A stretch of 64,000 nt of DNA from Sinotaia quadrata (lineage: Eukaryota > Mollusca > Gastropoda > Architaenioglossa > Viviparidae), in contig CM054179.1 of assembly GCA_028829895.1 (NCBI GenBank), positions 33,521,117 to 33,585,116 on the forward strand. Reading direction: 5' to 3'. The translations under genes were made by a program, and so were the position numbers. The notes under the pieces are model-generated. The model saw only the letters and a program-made list of their open reading frames with translations, was not told the origin of the DNA and ran no database searches. Each line of letters opens with the position of its first letter. Position 1 is the first letter of the stretch. Shown here piece by piece: positions 1 through 12,074 of this stretch.

Positions 1-2
1 TG

Positions 3-195
3 AGAGTGCTGTCTTGCGATGATGAAAATGTGCGAGGTCATGTCAACATCAAAATGCCCAAGAGAATTTGCTGCCATTGTCATCTCAAGCAACAAGTCTG
101 CAAGGATACAGTTTTTGGTTGTGCTCAGTTGACATAGATTTATACAAGGAATGTCATGCCCCCATAACACCAATAAACTGTAAAGTGTTAGTACA
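3..195 (+). pseudogene. degenerate piggyBac-like cysteine-rich C-terminal fragment
   Basis: Frame 3 is open from base 3 to a stop at 135-137. It carries a Cys/His-rich stretch with CCHCH, then KDTVFGC. After a one-base frame shift near base 130 the reading continues as LYKECHAP. The order of paired Cys, a KDT-x-F-x-C block and a final EC-H resembles the zinc-binding C-terminal domain of piggyBac-family transposases (known pattern: C-x2-C, KDTRYYC, then C-x5-YHT). The fragment is truncated by the window edge and broken by a frame shift, so it is non-functional here. It sits in the intron or upstream region before the first visible MEIOC exon. It could instead be an unrelated cysteine-rich exon; the assignment is from pattern only. 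Confidence 0.38.
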
Positions 196-1424
196 CTAAA
201 ATATATCATCCTGAAAGTAAAGTGTTTTGCAAGCAGTCACAAGTTTATTATAATAATTACATTTACAGCAGCAGTAATTTAGTCAATGCATCATCAAGGA
301 AATACAACTGTTTATTTATTTATAGCTTAGATTCAAATTAAGTGTAAGTACACATTTCTGTTTTTTATTTTCTTTCTTAAGCAGCCATGCCCCTCTAGAT
401 TGTTTATGTTATATTTGTATGTATGGGGGTTTTTTTTAATATACAAAATTAATAATTAGTTCCATCATCAAAGCATGGAATCTTCACCATTTAGGGGGGC
501 GAACAATTTTCCAAATATTTAAGAATATATATTTTTATTCTTTCTTAACAGTTTTTAGATGTTAACAAAAATTATATCATTGGTTTCCTAACTATTTCAT
601 TGAACCAGAATAATTTTTAAATAGATTTATGAATGATAAAATCATTTTTGAGAATTTTTATTCTATTATAACTTGATTACAACTCATTTTGTGGGTGATT
701 TAACAGCTCAAACATAACCCATTTTTGCTCTCACTTCCTAAAAACAAATCTTTTGTAGGATGACAGGTCTAAGCAAATTGACTGGTCATTAAGAAAGCTG
801 CTTTATAAATAGTGGCCATCAGGGAAAATTTGATTTTTGACTGGCTTTGCTACTTTCAGCAAGAAGTAACTTGCTTGCAGTTGACAACTTTATACTAATC
901 CATGTCTTACCATATCCACAGTTAATTTCATGTATAGAAAAGTTGTAAAATATTTTTTTTTAATTTGAAGTATATTTATGTTGTATCTATATTATCACAT
1001 GTTGTGTTTTTAAAAAAATGTAAAAATGAAAGAAAGAAGGGGGGAAAATATGCATCTATTTGTACTTTTATGAAATTGAAGTTTTTATATGATCACATGA
1101 CAAAGAAAAATCACTATTTCCAAGTTAACAATGAAGTAAATCAAAACAAGATCCAGATATTCTCTATTAATTATAGTAAATAATACTTTAATATTACTGA
1201 AATATCATTGACTATTTCATGTAAACTATATCTACCCTCTACCTTACAATGACATTATTCCTATGACAGTAAAGTAGCAAGAAAGAAACATAACTTCTAC
1301 AAACTTGAAATTAATGAAAGGGATTTTAAATAGATGAATGGTTATTGTACATACTCATTATAACTGTATTTGCATGGCTAAAGCAAAAACTGCTCAACCA
1401 AAGACAATTATTTTGAGATCTATA

Positions 1425-1540
1425 CAAAAACTTGTGACTTGATGGACTATATATGTGGAAAAGGAAGGTTATTGTTCATATTCATTGTTCTGCTTAGTCC
1501 CTTTCCTTATCCACACACTTAGTAATCAAGCCACAAGCTT
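1425..1540. repeat. imperfect inverted repeat at the 3' end of the mariner remnant
   Basis: The arm at about 1425-1465 (cttgtgacttgatgg, then gtggaaaaggaag) is complementary with mismatches to about 1498-1540 (ctttccttatccac, then atcaagccacaag). The spacer is about 32 bases. The right arm lies inside the mariner-like coding remnant, so the left arm looks like an inverted partial duplication of the same element. Confidence 0.55.
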
Positions 1541-1712
1541 TTGGGGTTGAATAAGTCTTTGATTGAGCCATACATACCACTTCTTTCACTTTTTGATCAC
1601 TAACTCAATGGTGACCTCTCTAAGCATCTTTGGATGAACCAAATAGCTAGTCAGAAGAAATCAGATCAGGACTATATGGATGATGTTTCAACACCTCAAT
1701 TTCAGCACTTCT
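1489..1712 (-). pseudogene. mariner transposase C-terminal remnant
   Basis: Read on the minus strand from about 1712 to 1489, this gives a mariner-like segment: HHPYSPDLISSD, then a stop, LFGSSKDA, a stop, SDQKVKEVV, AQSKTYST, and KCVDKERD. In mariner transposases the equivalent block is HPPYSPDLAPSDYHLFG (the last Asp of the DDD catalytic triad lies in SPDLAPSD), followed by a short helix-rich tail. Three in-frame stops show that it is dead. It is inserted in MEIOC intronic or upstream sequence, antisense to the host gene. The N-terminal and catalytic centre were not recognised. Confidence 0.7.
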
Positions 1713-2067
1713 TCGATAGTCAGATGCCATTTGTCAGAAATCCCAGATTTTTCTTCATCACTTAACTTATGCAACCATTTTGAATGTGATTATCCATTCA
1801 TTCATGCTCCACTGCAGTAAGCACTATTCCATAATGTAGCTACATAAATTTTCAAATAAATCATTGCAGAATTTCTGACACCCTTGCATTTATCTACTTC
1901 AATAACTTTTAAAATTTATTTATTAGACACCACCAACACTTTGAAAGTTTAAGATTACATTTGTGTTTAAGTTTGTTTGCACTATTTATCTGCTTTGTGC
2001 CAGTTTGTTTACATTCCTTAGCTATTCTGTCCCCAAATGTTTAAACTTTTATTACTGATATATATGA

Positions 2068-2313
<246 letters not shown>

Positions 2314-2790
2314 TAATTTTGGTGACATGAGGGACAAAGAAGTTTAGGCTCTGGGCTTGCATGTAAGAGCCTGAAGTTCACACTTGGTCATAAAAATTGT
2401 AAATTTTCTAAGATTTTCTCCCTTTTTAGTTCAGGATTACCAAGTTGCACTCTTGATTGTTTACCACATACTAAAGTCATAGAATGTTATGCTGTGACCC
2501 TTTCCTAAAATTATAGAAATTTTAAAAAAACTTTTGAAAATAACTATTGCAGCCAGACTAAAAATACTAACACAACACTCTTTAACAATTCAACATGAAA
2601 TTCAAAATGCTTTTTAGATATACAAAACATAAATTACTTGGAAAGCTGTTTTCTTTTCAGATATGTGTTTCATACAACAATATACCTTACTCATTTCATT
2701 ATTCATATCATTATTACAATTAGCCAAAATGTTGATATGTAGTTTTTTGTCTTGAATTTTCATTTTATGTTGGTTTCTTATTTACTGATT

Positions 2791-2862
2791 AGAAGTTGTG
2801 CTGTTTATTTAATGGTTAGAAGTTGTGCTGTTTATTTAATGGTTAGAAGTTGTGCTGTTTAT
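2791..2862. repeat. 27-bp tandem repeat, 2.7 copies
   Basis: The unit begins agaagttgtgctg and ends taatggtt. It is repeated perfectly at 2791-2817 and 2818-2844, then partially to 2862. Confidence 0.9.
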
Positions 2863-3594
2863 ATTGTTATATAACTTTACATCTTCATATAGAATCTAAT
2901 TTATTACAGCCAATTTTACAAAACAAAAAAGAATAAATGGTATAATCTTGTTTTATCACACTGATATATTGAATGTCCACTTATATCAAACAGTATTTTA
3001 TGGTCCTGAAAACCACACTTCTTGTAAAAGATTAAAAAGAAACTTGTTTGTTTTGTTCTTTTTATCAGACTTGCTTATATTTAAGTGTTGGTTACACTAA
3101 AAGTTGGTTTTTTTCCACCTAAATACAGTGACCCGGTTTTATTTCACATACCTACAGCAAGTCAGACAAGGGACCACTTATATGCCAATGATTTCACAGC
3201 ACAGTGTTCGGGCTAGCTTTGTGGACTGTCACATTGGAGTATTAATGGATATAATAATTAATTAATAACATCTTCCCATCCCACACCATAGGATTACTGT
3301 GCTATTTTTTCCATTATTTTGATTGGTAATAGGTCATCAATGATCATACAGCCAATATTCACTTTCTTAAAATAAAAAAAAGTGTTATTAAACATACTGC
3401 TTTTGCCTCAGAAAGGAATATATACTAAGAGGATTTGTAGTCATGTCCAACTTACACCTGTTTCCAGAGAGGTAACCAAGTGTAAATGTTCTTTATGTCA
3501 GAAAGCATTTCAAGTCCCTCTCAATTCTAAAGTTTGTTTGTACTTGTCCTTTTTGTTTTGAAATCAGCTGCATAGGGACTCACTACACACATGA

Positions 3595-3598
<4 letters not shown>

Positions 3599-3647
<49 letters not shown>
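3599..3647. repeat. (CA)n microsatellite
   Basis: About 24 uninterrupted CA dinucleotides in the MEIOC intron. Confidence 0.97.
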
Positions 3648-3649
<2 letters not shown>

Positions 3650-3826
3650 CTTGCATTTATTAACAATAATAGACAACTGAGTGCCAATAAAGGTAAATTC
3701 ATATAATAAAAAGTTAATCAGCTTAATTAGTAGAAATTATTAGCATTAGACTAAATATTCCTGCTGAAATAGAATACTAAAATGTTAGAATCATTTTATA
3801 CTAAAATATTAACAGTGAACTGTCAT

Positions 3827-3839
3827 GGGGGGGGGGGGG
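3827..3839. repeat. poly-G run of 13
   Basis: Homopolymer of 13 G in AT-rich surroundings. Runs of 10 G at 17758-17767 and 12 G at 39596-39607 are similar. Confidence 0.95.
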
Positions 3840-4436
3840 AGTAATTGTTTTGTATTTAAATTATAATTACTAAATAATGAGAAGTAGAAAATTATAGTTT
3901 TTAAAGGCCAAATGGATATGGCACTGTTAATGCTGATGATTTTATGTTGTTGGTTTTAGCTGTATAGAAAAAAGCAGGCTTTAGAGCTGCATAGTTTCAA
4001 ACTGGGCTGGGTAATATTTTCACCAAGTTACACAATTAAATGGCACTGGTCAGAAGGCACTGGATGCTAGCACATAGAACATTGTTAGTATATTGCTATG
4101 ATCATTCTAATGACTGTTGTGATGAGTCGTGACATCACTTTCTTGTAATAGACATGAAGGTAAGTCTGTTTAGCTCTAACAGGTAACAGTTGTAGACATT
4201 AAAGCCAGCTGTTTTATTCATTTAAAAAGAGCATTAGATAAACACAGCAGTGGTGATGGAGATAAATCTGGCATCACTTCATCAAATTCAGAGTGCCATT
4301 GGTGCAGTTGTAGCTGGACAGTATGAAGCATAATTGTTAATCTATAACTGTGTCAGATTTCATTAACATTGTCTGAATACAAAAGTTAGTCTGATATATT
4401 GATGACTTTTCTTTTTTCTAAACACCATCAATATGC

Positions 4437-4510
4437 ATATGCACATGTGTGCACGCACACACACAAACACACACACATGCATTTTGGGGTGCTTGTGTGT
4501 GTGTGTCTAG
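4437..4510. repeat. CA/GT inverted simple repeat
   Basis: A CA-rich tract (about 4449-4479) is followed after about 20 bases by a GT tract (4495-4507). The two are complementary and could form a hairpin in RNA or single-stranded DNA. Confidence 0.6.
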
Positions 4511-5524
4511 AAGAAAAATGTGTGGTATGCTGAAAAAGACTGCCTAATGATTAATGAGAATAATTTTTTGTAGCATTTAGAAAATAGTCAAAAATCTGGA
4601 ATTATTGATCCTTGCATATATTTTACTAGCATATCTCGATCACCATATAATCTATAGATTTGTGCTTATGTTGAGTTTCCATTCATAAATGTTGTCATTC
4701 CAACAGATATATATTTTATTAATGATGGTGAGATAATTTAGCATTATAGTCAATCTATATCAGTCACTTGGAAATTTTAGTGTCTTCTGTAAAAGCTGTC
4801 TCTCATTATAACAACCAGTCTTCAATAATAATAGAGCAGCATACCCACAGCCAAGATAATTCAACACTATTCACCTATTTCTCACATAAAATCTAACTCA
4901 TGCTCAAGCCACCATGGAAGAGAGACTGCAAACCCTGCAAACCCCATTGAAATCTCTTACAGACAAACATTTTCCAAACTACCCACCTGAAGAAATTCAA
5001 GCATTAAAGTGAACTGATATCTCATTAGCTACTTTTTTTGCATAAGCCACAACCTAAAAATACCATATTTTCATATTTTAAACTTGTGTTTGCTATATCA
5101 AATTTCTTTTAACAGCATAAGCCCAAGAAACCACTGGTTAACCTATACTATCTCAGTAGCTTACATCCCATTGCTTTGCATACTGCACATGATTTATTCA
5201 CAACTGATCACCTAGGAACTTTTAACTTAACTATCATATCCTTGAATTGATTAACTCAAGAATCATGGAGATGTGACACATAACTGTGTGTCTTCAGCCA
5301 TATATCAATAGACAATCAACAGATGTAGAATTGCTACATAATTTTGCAACTTATTATTTGGAGGCTGTCATTTTATGCCTAGATGCATCTAGTAACAAAA
5401 AACTAATAACAGTCTATACCTGCATTGATCCCCAAAAAGAGATTGAGTGTTAGAGGTATATATATATATCTCAGTCATCATGAAAGAAGTTGTGAGGTTA
5501 GGTTACTCTTAGTAGGACATATTT

Positions 5525-5730
5525 GTAGTAGTTCATATTATGCTCAAGTTCAGGCCAATGATCTTGTTGAGAGATTTAATGAGCCATGAAATCTATGCTT
5601 TGTCACTGACTTATAAAAGACCAATCGACTGGAATTGCTATTTGCCAGCAATACTGTTGGCATATTGATTTTTCCACAAGAGAGCATCAGTTATACAATA
5701 TTTCAAAATCTATAATGTAGAAACCCCAAA
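5525..5730 (+). pseudogene. Ty3/gypsy-like integrase remnant
   Basis: Plus-strand reading gives SSYYAQVQANDLVERFNEP and then a stop. After a shift come DWNCYLPAILLAY and PQESISYTIFQNL. This order matches the end of the Ty3/gypsy integrase core and the following segment: a HPQANGLVERFN-type block containing the catalytic Glu of the DDE triad, a W-x-x-YLP-x-x-L-x-AYR block, then a PQESTG-x-SPFELLYGR block. At least two frame changes and stops are present. Neither an RT domain nor flanking LTRs were recognised nearby, so this is a short decayed fragment. Confidence 0.5.
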
Positions 5731-6523
5731 GAATAAATTCAAGAACAGGATGGGCTAACAGACAACAAGGAAGTCAGAACCACGTCACCATTTTGTGCTT
5801 GATCTTATAAAAAATGCATTTCAAAGACCTGTAAGTAAGCTCGAGGTGCACATGAGAAGCTTGCTACTTACCATATGTGATGCTGCATAGCAAAACCCGA
5901 CTAAAGGAAAAAAAATTCAAAAGTGGGGTTTTTGTAATTTATTAAAATTCAGAATCTCATGTTTATTTTAAAAAAAAAACATTTTAATTTATGTCAGATA
6001 GTTTTTTCATTATACATTTTTTTTATAGACTTACAACTACAAATGGCTGTAGTGCAAAATTAATCTTAAAACTGAGAATAACAAGTTTATTAGAAATGTT
6101 AAATCAGGTAGTTTATTTCCTGATTTGGGGCACTACTCTTTCACACAGTGATTAGTCATACATTCAACTTTCCAATGTCATACACTCTGTGGGAAATAAG
6201 GGGAGATGAAAATAATGAATTTCAAAATGTAAATAAAAATAGATACACAATTATTTTGTGGTAAATGCCACCGCTATAAAATAACTGTGGGTTTACCACC
6301 ATATTAAATTCATATTGTATACAAATATCAACAACGAATAATGAATTTAATTCACAAAAATTATAACAACAATAATAAATTTCTGATCAATCAAAATATA
6401 TGATTTAAATGTTCTTATACCTAACAGTTCTAGGTGTGCTAAGATTTAAATGTTGTTATTCCTAACAGTTCTAGGTTCGCTTTTGCCTTCTAATTTTATA
6501 ACTACTCACAGTATTGTCAAAAT

Positions 6524-6862
6524 TTGAAGGTCAGTGATGTAATCTCATGTGTCACTCCTAAGGGATGTTTTGAAGAAAAGATGACACATCGTAGTGTGGC
6601 TCACAAGGGACGTTTTGAAGAGAAGATGGTGCGTTGTAGCATGGTTCACAAGATGCTTCAAAGAGAGGTGACGTAATCTATCGCGTCACTCACAAGGGAT
6701 GCTTGAGAAGATGGCGCATCATAGCGTCGTTCATAAGAATGCTCTGAAGAGAGGTGACGTTATCTGTTGTGTTACTCATAGAGGTGCTTCAAAGAGAAGA
6801 TGACGCATCGCTCGTTTGGATGCTTTGTCGAGAAGATATGATGCAATGGCTGCATCGCATGA
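6524..6862. repeat. diverged 36-46 bp tandem repeat, about 8 units
   Basis: Units begin near 6524, 6570, 6615, 6657, 6703, 6742, 6787 and 6823. They share variants of gaagagaagatgacgcatc and of gctcacaagggatgc. Two unit types appear to alternate in part, one with gaagatgacgcatc and one with gaggtgacgtaatct. It is more GC- and CpG-rich than the flanks. No protein reading is convincing. Confidence 0.65.
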
Positions 6863-7700
6863 CAGTGAAGACCTGCAGGAGTCAAGGCACCATCTCAGAT
6901 TTGGCCACAAGGGGCTAAGAAAATCTGTGCTTTGTTGACATGTCACCAACCTCGGTAATTGTCATTACTGCTTGGATGCCGTGATGACAGAAAAACGAAC
7001 AACATTTAACATTACCAGATAATTCGTCTAGTGAAGTGTGTCCTCATGTCCTATCGAATGCAGAAATCCTCGTGTCCATTGAGCACGTGGGCGCTGACCC
7101 TTCAACCGCGGCATAGAGAATTCAGACAAACTCAGACAGGGAGACAAAATTGGATCTCCTATCATTAACGCATGCAACCCCGTTGCATACTTGAGCTGTC
7201 TTGAAGACTGAACTGATCACCCCGCCAGGTAGTACTTAAACAAGTTACCTCAATGCTTAATACTTGGCGGTCGACAAGATGAAAGACTGGTGGAGAGAGA
7301 TATTTCCAACTCTCCCTGGTAAATCTCCATATACGTAATGAGATTTTACCACATAATTGAAGATAATAGCTTCGAGTATATGTTTCCCATGTTCATCAAA
7401 CAAATAGAGAATCTTCTTCCTTCTAACAAAAGACTGCATTCTTGGTTGCTGTTACAAAAGCTTGATGTTACATGGAGAGAAATACTTCTTTGTCGTCACT
7501 TGGATGGCCACACTGCATGACTGTCATGCGTTGGGCACATGTCTCAAAGTGTTCCCATAGTTGTAGTTTCTTGCTGGTTGTTATAACTCTCAGATGCTAT
7601 TTTCTCTCAGATGGTATTTGCTCTCTGTGATGTTATTTGCTCTCCCAGATTTAGCCTTCAGTCCTCCATATTTATAGTATTTTGAGAACTGTTCTAGAAG
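6863..7700. other. GC-richer unidentified segment, probably part of a mobile element
   Basis: This is contiguous with the 36-46 bp repeats and less AT-rich than the surrounding intron. It has several CpG sites and no long open frame; two 60-aa frames on opposite strands at 7257-7520 resemble no known protein to me. A short inverted match occurs between cgcatgacagt (about 6857) and actgtcatgcg (about 7520). It is possibly the body of a non-autonomous element, but no clear termini were found. Confidence 0.3.
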
Positions 7701-9596
7701 ATTTTAGTCTTGTGACTAACATTTCACAAATGACTAGCTGGGCGAAATCTAAAGCACATTTAGCTAATACTCATAAACAAGTACAGTGATGGAATTATTA
7801 TTATTAGTGTAGGGGGCGCTTCAGGATTCCACTGCTTTCACGCTGGTCAGTGATGCAAACACACTCATATATGAATATAACTGCATTCATACAAATACAT
7901 ATGTGTATATACAAAACCCTTCTTAAACATATATATATCTATCCATGAGATGATATACACATACTAGGTCTATATACAGTTTCTTATCTAGGTGAGATTG
8001 GTGGTCATATTTGTGTTTAGAAATTAAAAATTATCTACCGTTAGGTCACTACAAAAATCGCTTCCTTGACCGTGAATTACCTCCCTTAGTTCATGTTTTG
8101 CATTTGCGGTACGTACGTGATTTAAGTGAAATAAAATATTAATTCTGGGTCTCCCCATCCCTGTGACAAATGTATTACTAAAGGTTATATTATTCGTCCT
8201 GTACATTTTTTGAAACACAAACTTTTAAGATTTTAGTTCATAGCAGTAATTTTTTTCAGTTTTGTTGTTGTACACTTTTGAGTGAAAGGTTTGATAAAAC
8301 TTTTGTTATTTTGAAACTCTTTGTTTTGTTTATAGACTTATTTGATTCTTGTACAAGTTAGAAACTCAACAGCTCAGTGTGAAATATTTTATTAATTGCA
8401 TTATTTGTAATGTTTAAGGATTTAGTTGTCAGTAAACTTAAATTGACAAATCACTGAGGGGCTGAATAAAGTTGTGACAGCGGAGATGTGATGTAGACAA
8501 TAGCAGCACACTACACTGACATTCCCCCACTGTTCATTTCTTTGTTCAAACCCCATCTTGAGACAGACAGTACTAATTACAAAATATTACATTATTGAAA
8601 CAAAATTCTTTGTATCTTCATTATTCTTTTTGGCAATGACAATTCCATTTTACTCCATCATCCAACCATACTTAAATAAAGCACTGGCACTCTCCTGATC
8701 CCGAAGGACTGTTGCCACATTCACCTCTACCCAACTTTTGTGGTTACCCAATGTTTCTATTGACTGACTGCAACAGCTAATTTTATTCCCAGCTCATAAC
8801 TATTGGCAGTAAAAGTTTATCTGGCATGCCAACCATCTTTGCAGACATGGTCACAACTCTTTGTCAAATGCCATCTTGCAACATTAACAGCATCAACAAA
8901 GTCCTAGGCATTCTACTGTGATAATATTCAGCACTCTTCTCTCTGGTACCTCTAGTTATATTAATGGAATATAATTACATATTTTTCTATAAAGAAAATC
9001 ATTCATAAAACAACACTAGTGCATATCCATCAGGACTTCAAAAACCTTTATCATAATTCTGACTACAAAACAATTAACATAAGTTTTTAAGAAACAATGA
9101 AAAAAAGTAATATTTTAGTATTCAGAATGTTTAGTGTAGCCATTGATTAATTTTTGGTAAATTAATTCCATATTAATTTACCAATTATTAGCACACTGAC
9201 TTTGAATGATTCTAAGAATGAGTGTATTGAAAGTTAGTGGAGTAACAGAATCATTTTTGGAACATAATTCATTATTAATGTACATATTTTGTTAGTGTTA
9301 ATAAATGTAAATGTGTATCTGATTCATGCATTTTGCTTGAGTTCATGTACTTGGCTAATACCTAGACAAGAATGATGGACCCATAAACACATGACAGGGC
9401 AATAAGCCTGTTTCTGATATTGGGAAAATTGGGTTACTTATCAGCAAACAGATGTTAGGTTGACATTACTCTCCTTACATCACTCTTTCAACACTAATAC
9501 ATATTCCTTTTGCATTTTTATGTAAAGATATCATTTGGCAATGAATCATATATTAAAATTTTTATTTCATTTACTTTATATATTTCTTTTATTTAG

Positions 9597-9777
9597 ATTT
9601 TAACACTGGTGGACAAAATGGAGAAGCTACGGGACATAACTGTACATGCAAATGTTCAGTCATGTCTGGATAAGTGGCTTGAAGGTATCCGCAAGGTGCA
9701 GGCTCGACGCAAAGAAGAAATTGTAAATGCAACTAACCGACATCGTGCTGGCATTCCACGTCAACAGGAAGACAAAG
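9597..9777 (+). CDS. MEIOC: MEIOC orthologue, penultimate coding exon
   Basis: This exon follows TTTATTTAG and continues the phase-0 reading as ILTLVDKMEKLRD, then HANVQSCLDKWLE, VQARRKEEIVNATNRHRAG and IPRQQEDK. The vertebrate counterpart has VVTLLGKMERLR, HANISTALDRHLE, VQSRRKDEIVNASNRQRQG and VPRCQDDR, so alignment is gap-free across the junction. The exon ends AAAG|GTGGTT and leaves one base (G) for the next codon, a phase 1 intron. The charged helical content fits the family's predicted coiled-coil C-terminal region, which is needed for partner binding. A reading through into the intron stops at 9795-9797 and is not used. Confidence 0.92.
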
Positions 9778-10096
9778 GTGGTTTAGTTGTTTCTTGAATA
9801 TAAGATTTTTTTTAAGATCTTAGTCTTGAAATAATTGTAGGAGATTACCTAGCTATTAATTTTAAGCAAATTATTTGCCTGCTGTTTGTGGTCAGACCAT
9901 TTCAAGATGGACACTTAAAGATATGAACTGCTTTTACATTATACTGAAAGTCTTTCTTTAGCATTATAGATGGCTACCTCTCACAACAAAACAAAAAAAA
10001 ATATTTACATTACTTAATACTTTTAAATTGTTAATGCAACCTTTCCTTCCACCACAAATATCTTTATGTGTAGATAAACACATACATGCATTCATG

Positions 10097-10199
10097 AACA
10101 TTCCAGGGTTTCAACAGTTAGATCCCATTACTTGTCACTTAATGTAAAGGTTGATTAATAAGGCAACATTCCAGGGTTTTCATGAGTTAGATCCCATGC
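10097..10199. repeat. imperfect direct repeat with a period of about 72 bp
   Basis: A block of about 32 bp starting aacattccagggttt and ending agttagatcccat occurs at about 10097-10131 and again at 10167-10199 with few changes. Confidence 0.7.
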
Positions 10200-11179
10200 C
10201 TTATTATATATTGTAAAAGATGACCATGCACTGTGACCTAAGTTGATAGCTGAAGAGATGTGGAATTTTAGTAAACTTCTAGCTGGTGCTGCCCATCTCT
10301 ATGGCTCTAACATCATCATGACATTTAGGTTGGATAGGTCCAGTCTGAGTAATCAGTTACTCATACCAAGTCTCCTGACAAGAAGCTCACAAATATTATT
10401 TCTTTATATATTGTGCATTATATTTGCATAAAAATTAAATCTTATTATCTGAAATTACTATTTCTCTTCTATAAGTGTCTTTTGCCAACCTAATCCTGAA
10501 GAGATATAATAGAAAGTGGTGCCTTTACAACTGAAGCCATTGAATATATTACTTCATATCTGTCAGCTTTTAGAAATTTCAGTGGTGATTTAATTGCAGT
10601 ATCATGGTATTTTTATTTTAAAATGTGCATTTCCCCAACATCATTCTTAGTACAAAATAAAAACAAAACATGTTTTATAACAAGCCTAGGCTTTGTTAAA
10701 TATAATATAAGAAATTAAAAGAATATTTTTAATGCATCTGTGGAGCAATGATATCCTTGACAATCATAGTTGCCTTTGACCACTTTTGTAGGCAATGCTT
10801 CTATCTAAAAACAGTACCTTACATAGTTCTGTGAACTGATCAGCAACTATAAATGTAGGTTGTGTTCTACCACAAAATTTGAGAAGAAAACTTCAGCCTT
10901 TTTACACTGTCTGCACAATATACAAAAAACAAGAGAATATGTAATAGGGAATAAACAGAACGTAAAGTACTAATAGAGCTAAGGCTAATTTTCAAAAAAG
11001 AAAACAGCTACCTCATAGAAATGAAACAAAATATGCATAAATTACACAAATAAATCGCGGCAATGCTGTTGTGTAAAAATTCACCAAAATCATACGCATG
11101 TACATTCTCATTTATTAACACACATCATGTACATAAAGAAATTTCAAGCACATGGTAATATATTGCCTCCATATTGGTT

Positions 11180-11256
11180 TTTGGTTATCTTGATCATTGG
11201 TTATCTCAGTGCTTTTTGGCAAACCCCAAGGCTGGCAACATAACCAGGTTCAACTG
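11180..11256. mobile_element. terminal fragment of a pogo/Tigger-like element
   Basis: The sequence runs through ttatctcagtgctttttggc to aaccaggttcaactg and then TA. This resembles the right end of pogo-type non-autonomous elements, whose terminal inverted repeats read CAGT-x-GAACCT followed by a -GATTATC- or -GGTTATC- type motif and which insert at TA. No matching left end was found, so it is probably truncated. Confidence 0.4.
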
Positions 11257-12031
11257 TAGTTAATAGAATAAACTTTAGTCTTTGTTGTACTCTTTACAAA
11301 TCATAGGTACTAAAGAGGATATTTAGCTTTTAAAATCAATGTTTTATTTTTTAGATTTGCTTGAAAACTTAATTATTAATTGTTACAACCAGTAGCAGTC
11401 TAATCAGTTGATATGTTATCCAAAATATTGTTGCTCATACACAATTCAGGGCAACATAATGTTTTTGCCTGTGCATTTTCTTGTAGATTTTGCAATCTCT
11501 ATTCTCCTTTTTTTCTTTATTAATTTGTCTACAAGTTTTCATTTTCAAATTTGTAGGGTTTGTTTTAACACTCATATTGACTTACACAAAATTACAGTAC
11601 TTCTAGTTCTTTCTTAGCATACCCATATACTTTTATTTTTTGCAAAGTAAAACACCTTTCCTAAAAACTAATATTTTGGATTTTTTTGTTATTGTTAAAT
11701 TACCAGTACTTTTTCTTTGCAGAAAGTACTAAGGTGATTTAACTGATGCTACAGCCAAACTACCAACTTTATAGAAATTGTCAGCAGATAGAAGTATGAA
11801 TAGTCCTAAGAACACTTCCAATAACCAAACACCACATTTTCCCAGTGTTTCCATTTGACTAGCAATTTAATTTATAAGTAGAGCAAAGAAGGCTTAACAT
11901 TTTATAATTTTCTTTTCTTCTAAATTCTTTAAGTTTTTCAGCATTATCATTATCGAATCAAAGGCATTTAACAGTACCACATAATTTTATTTTTAACATT
12001 TCTTTCATATGCAGTAAGCAACAGAATATAT

Positions 12032-12074
<43 letters not shown>
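12032..12074. repeat. (TA)n-(GA)n compound microsatellite
   Basis: A TA dinucleotide run (about 12032-12050) is joined directly to a GA run (12051-12074). Confidence 0.95.

Noticed and set aside
8640..8945. Less AT-rich stretch that looked coding-like on inspection
   Set aside because: No frame longer than a few dozen codons and no recognisable motif on either strand.
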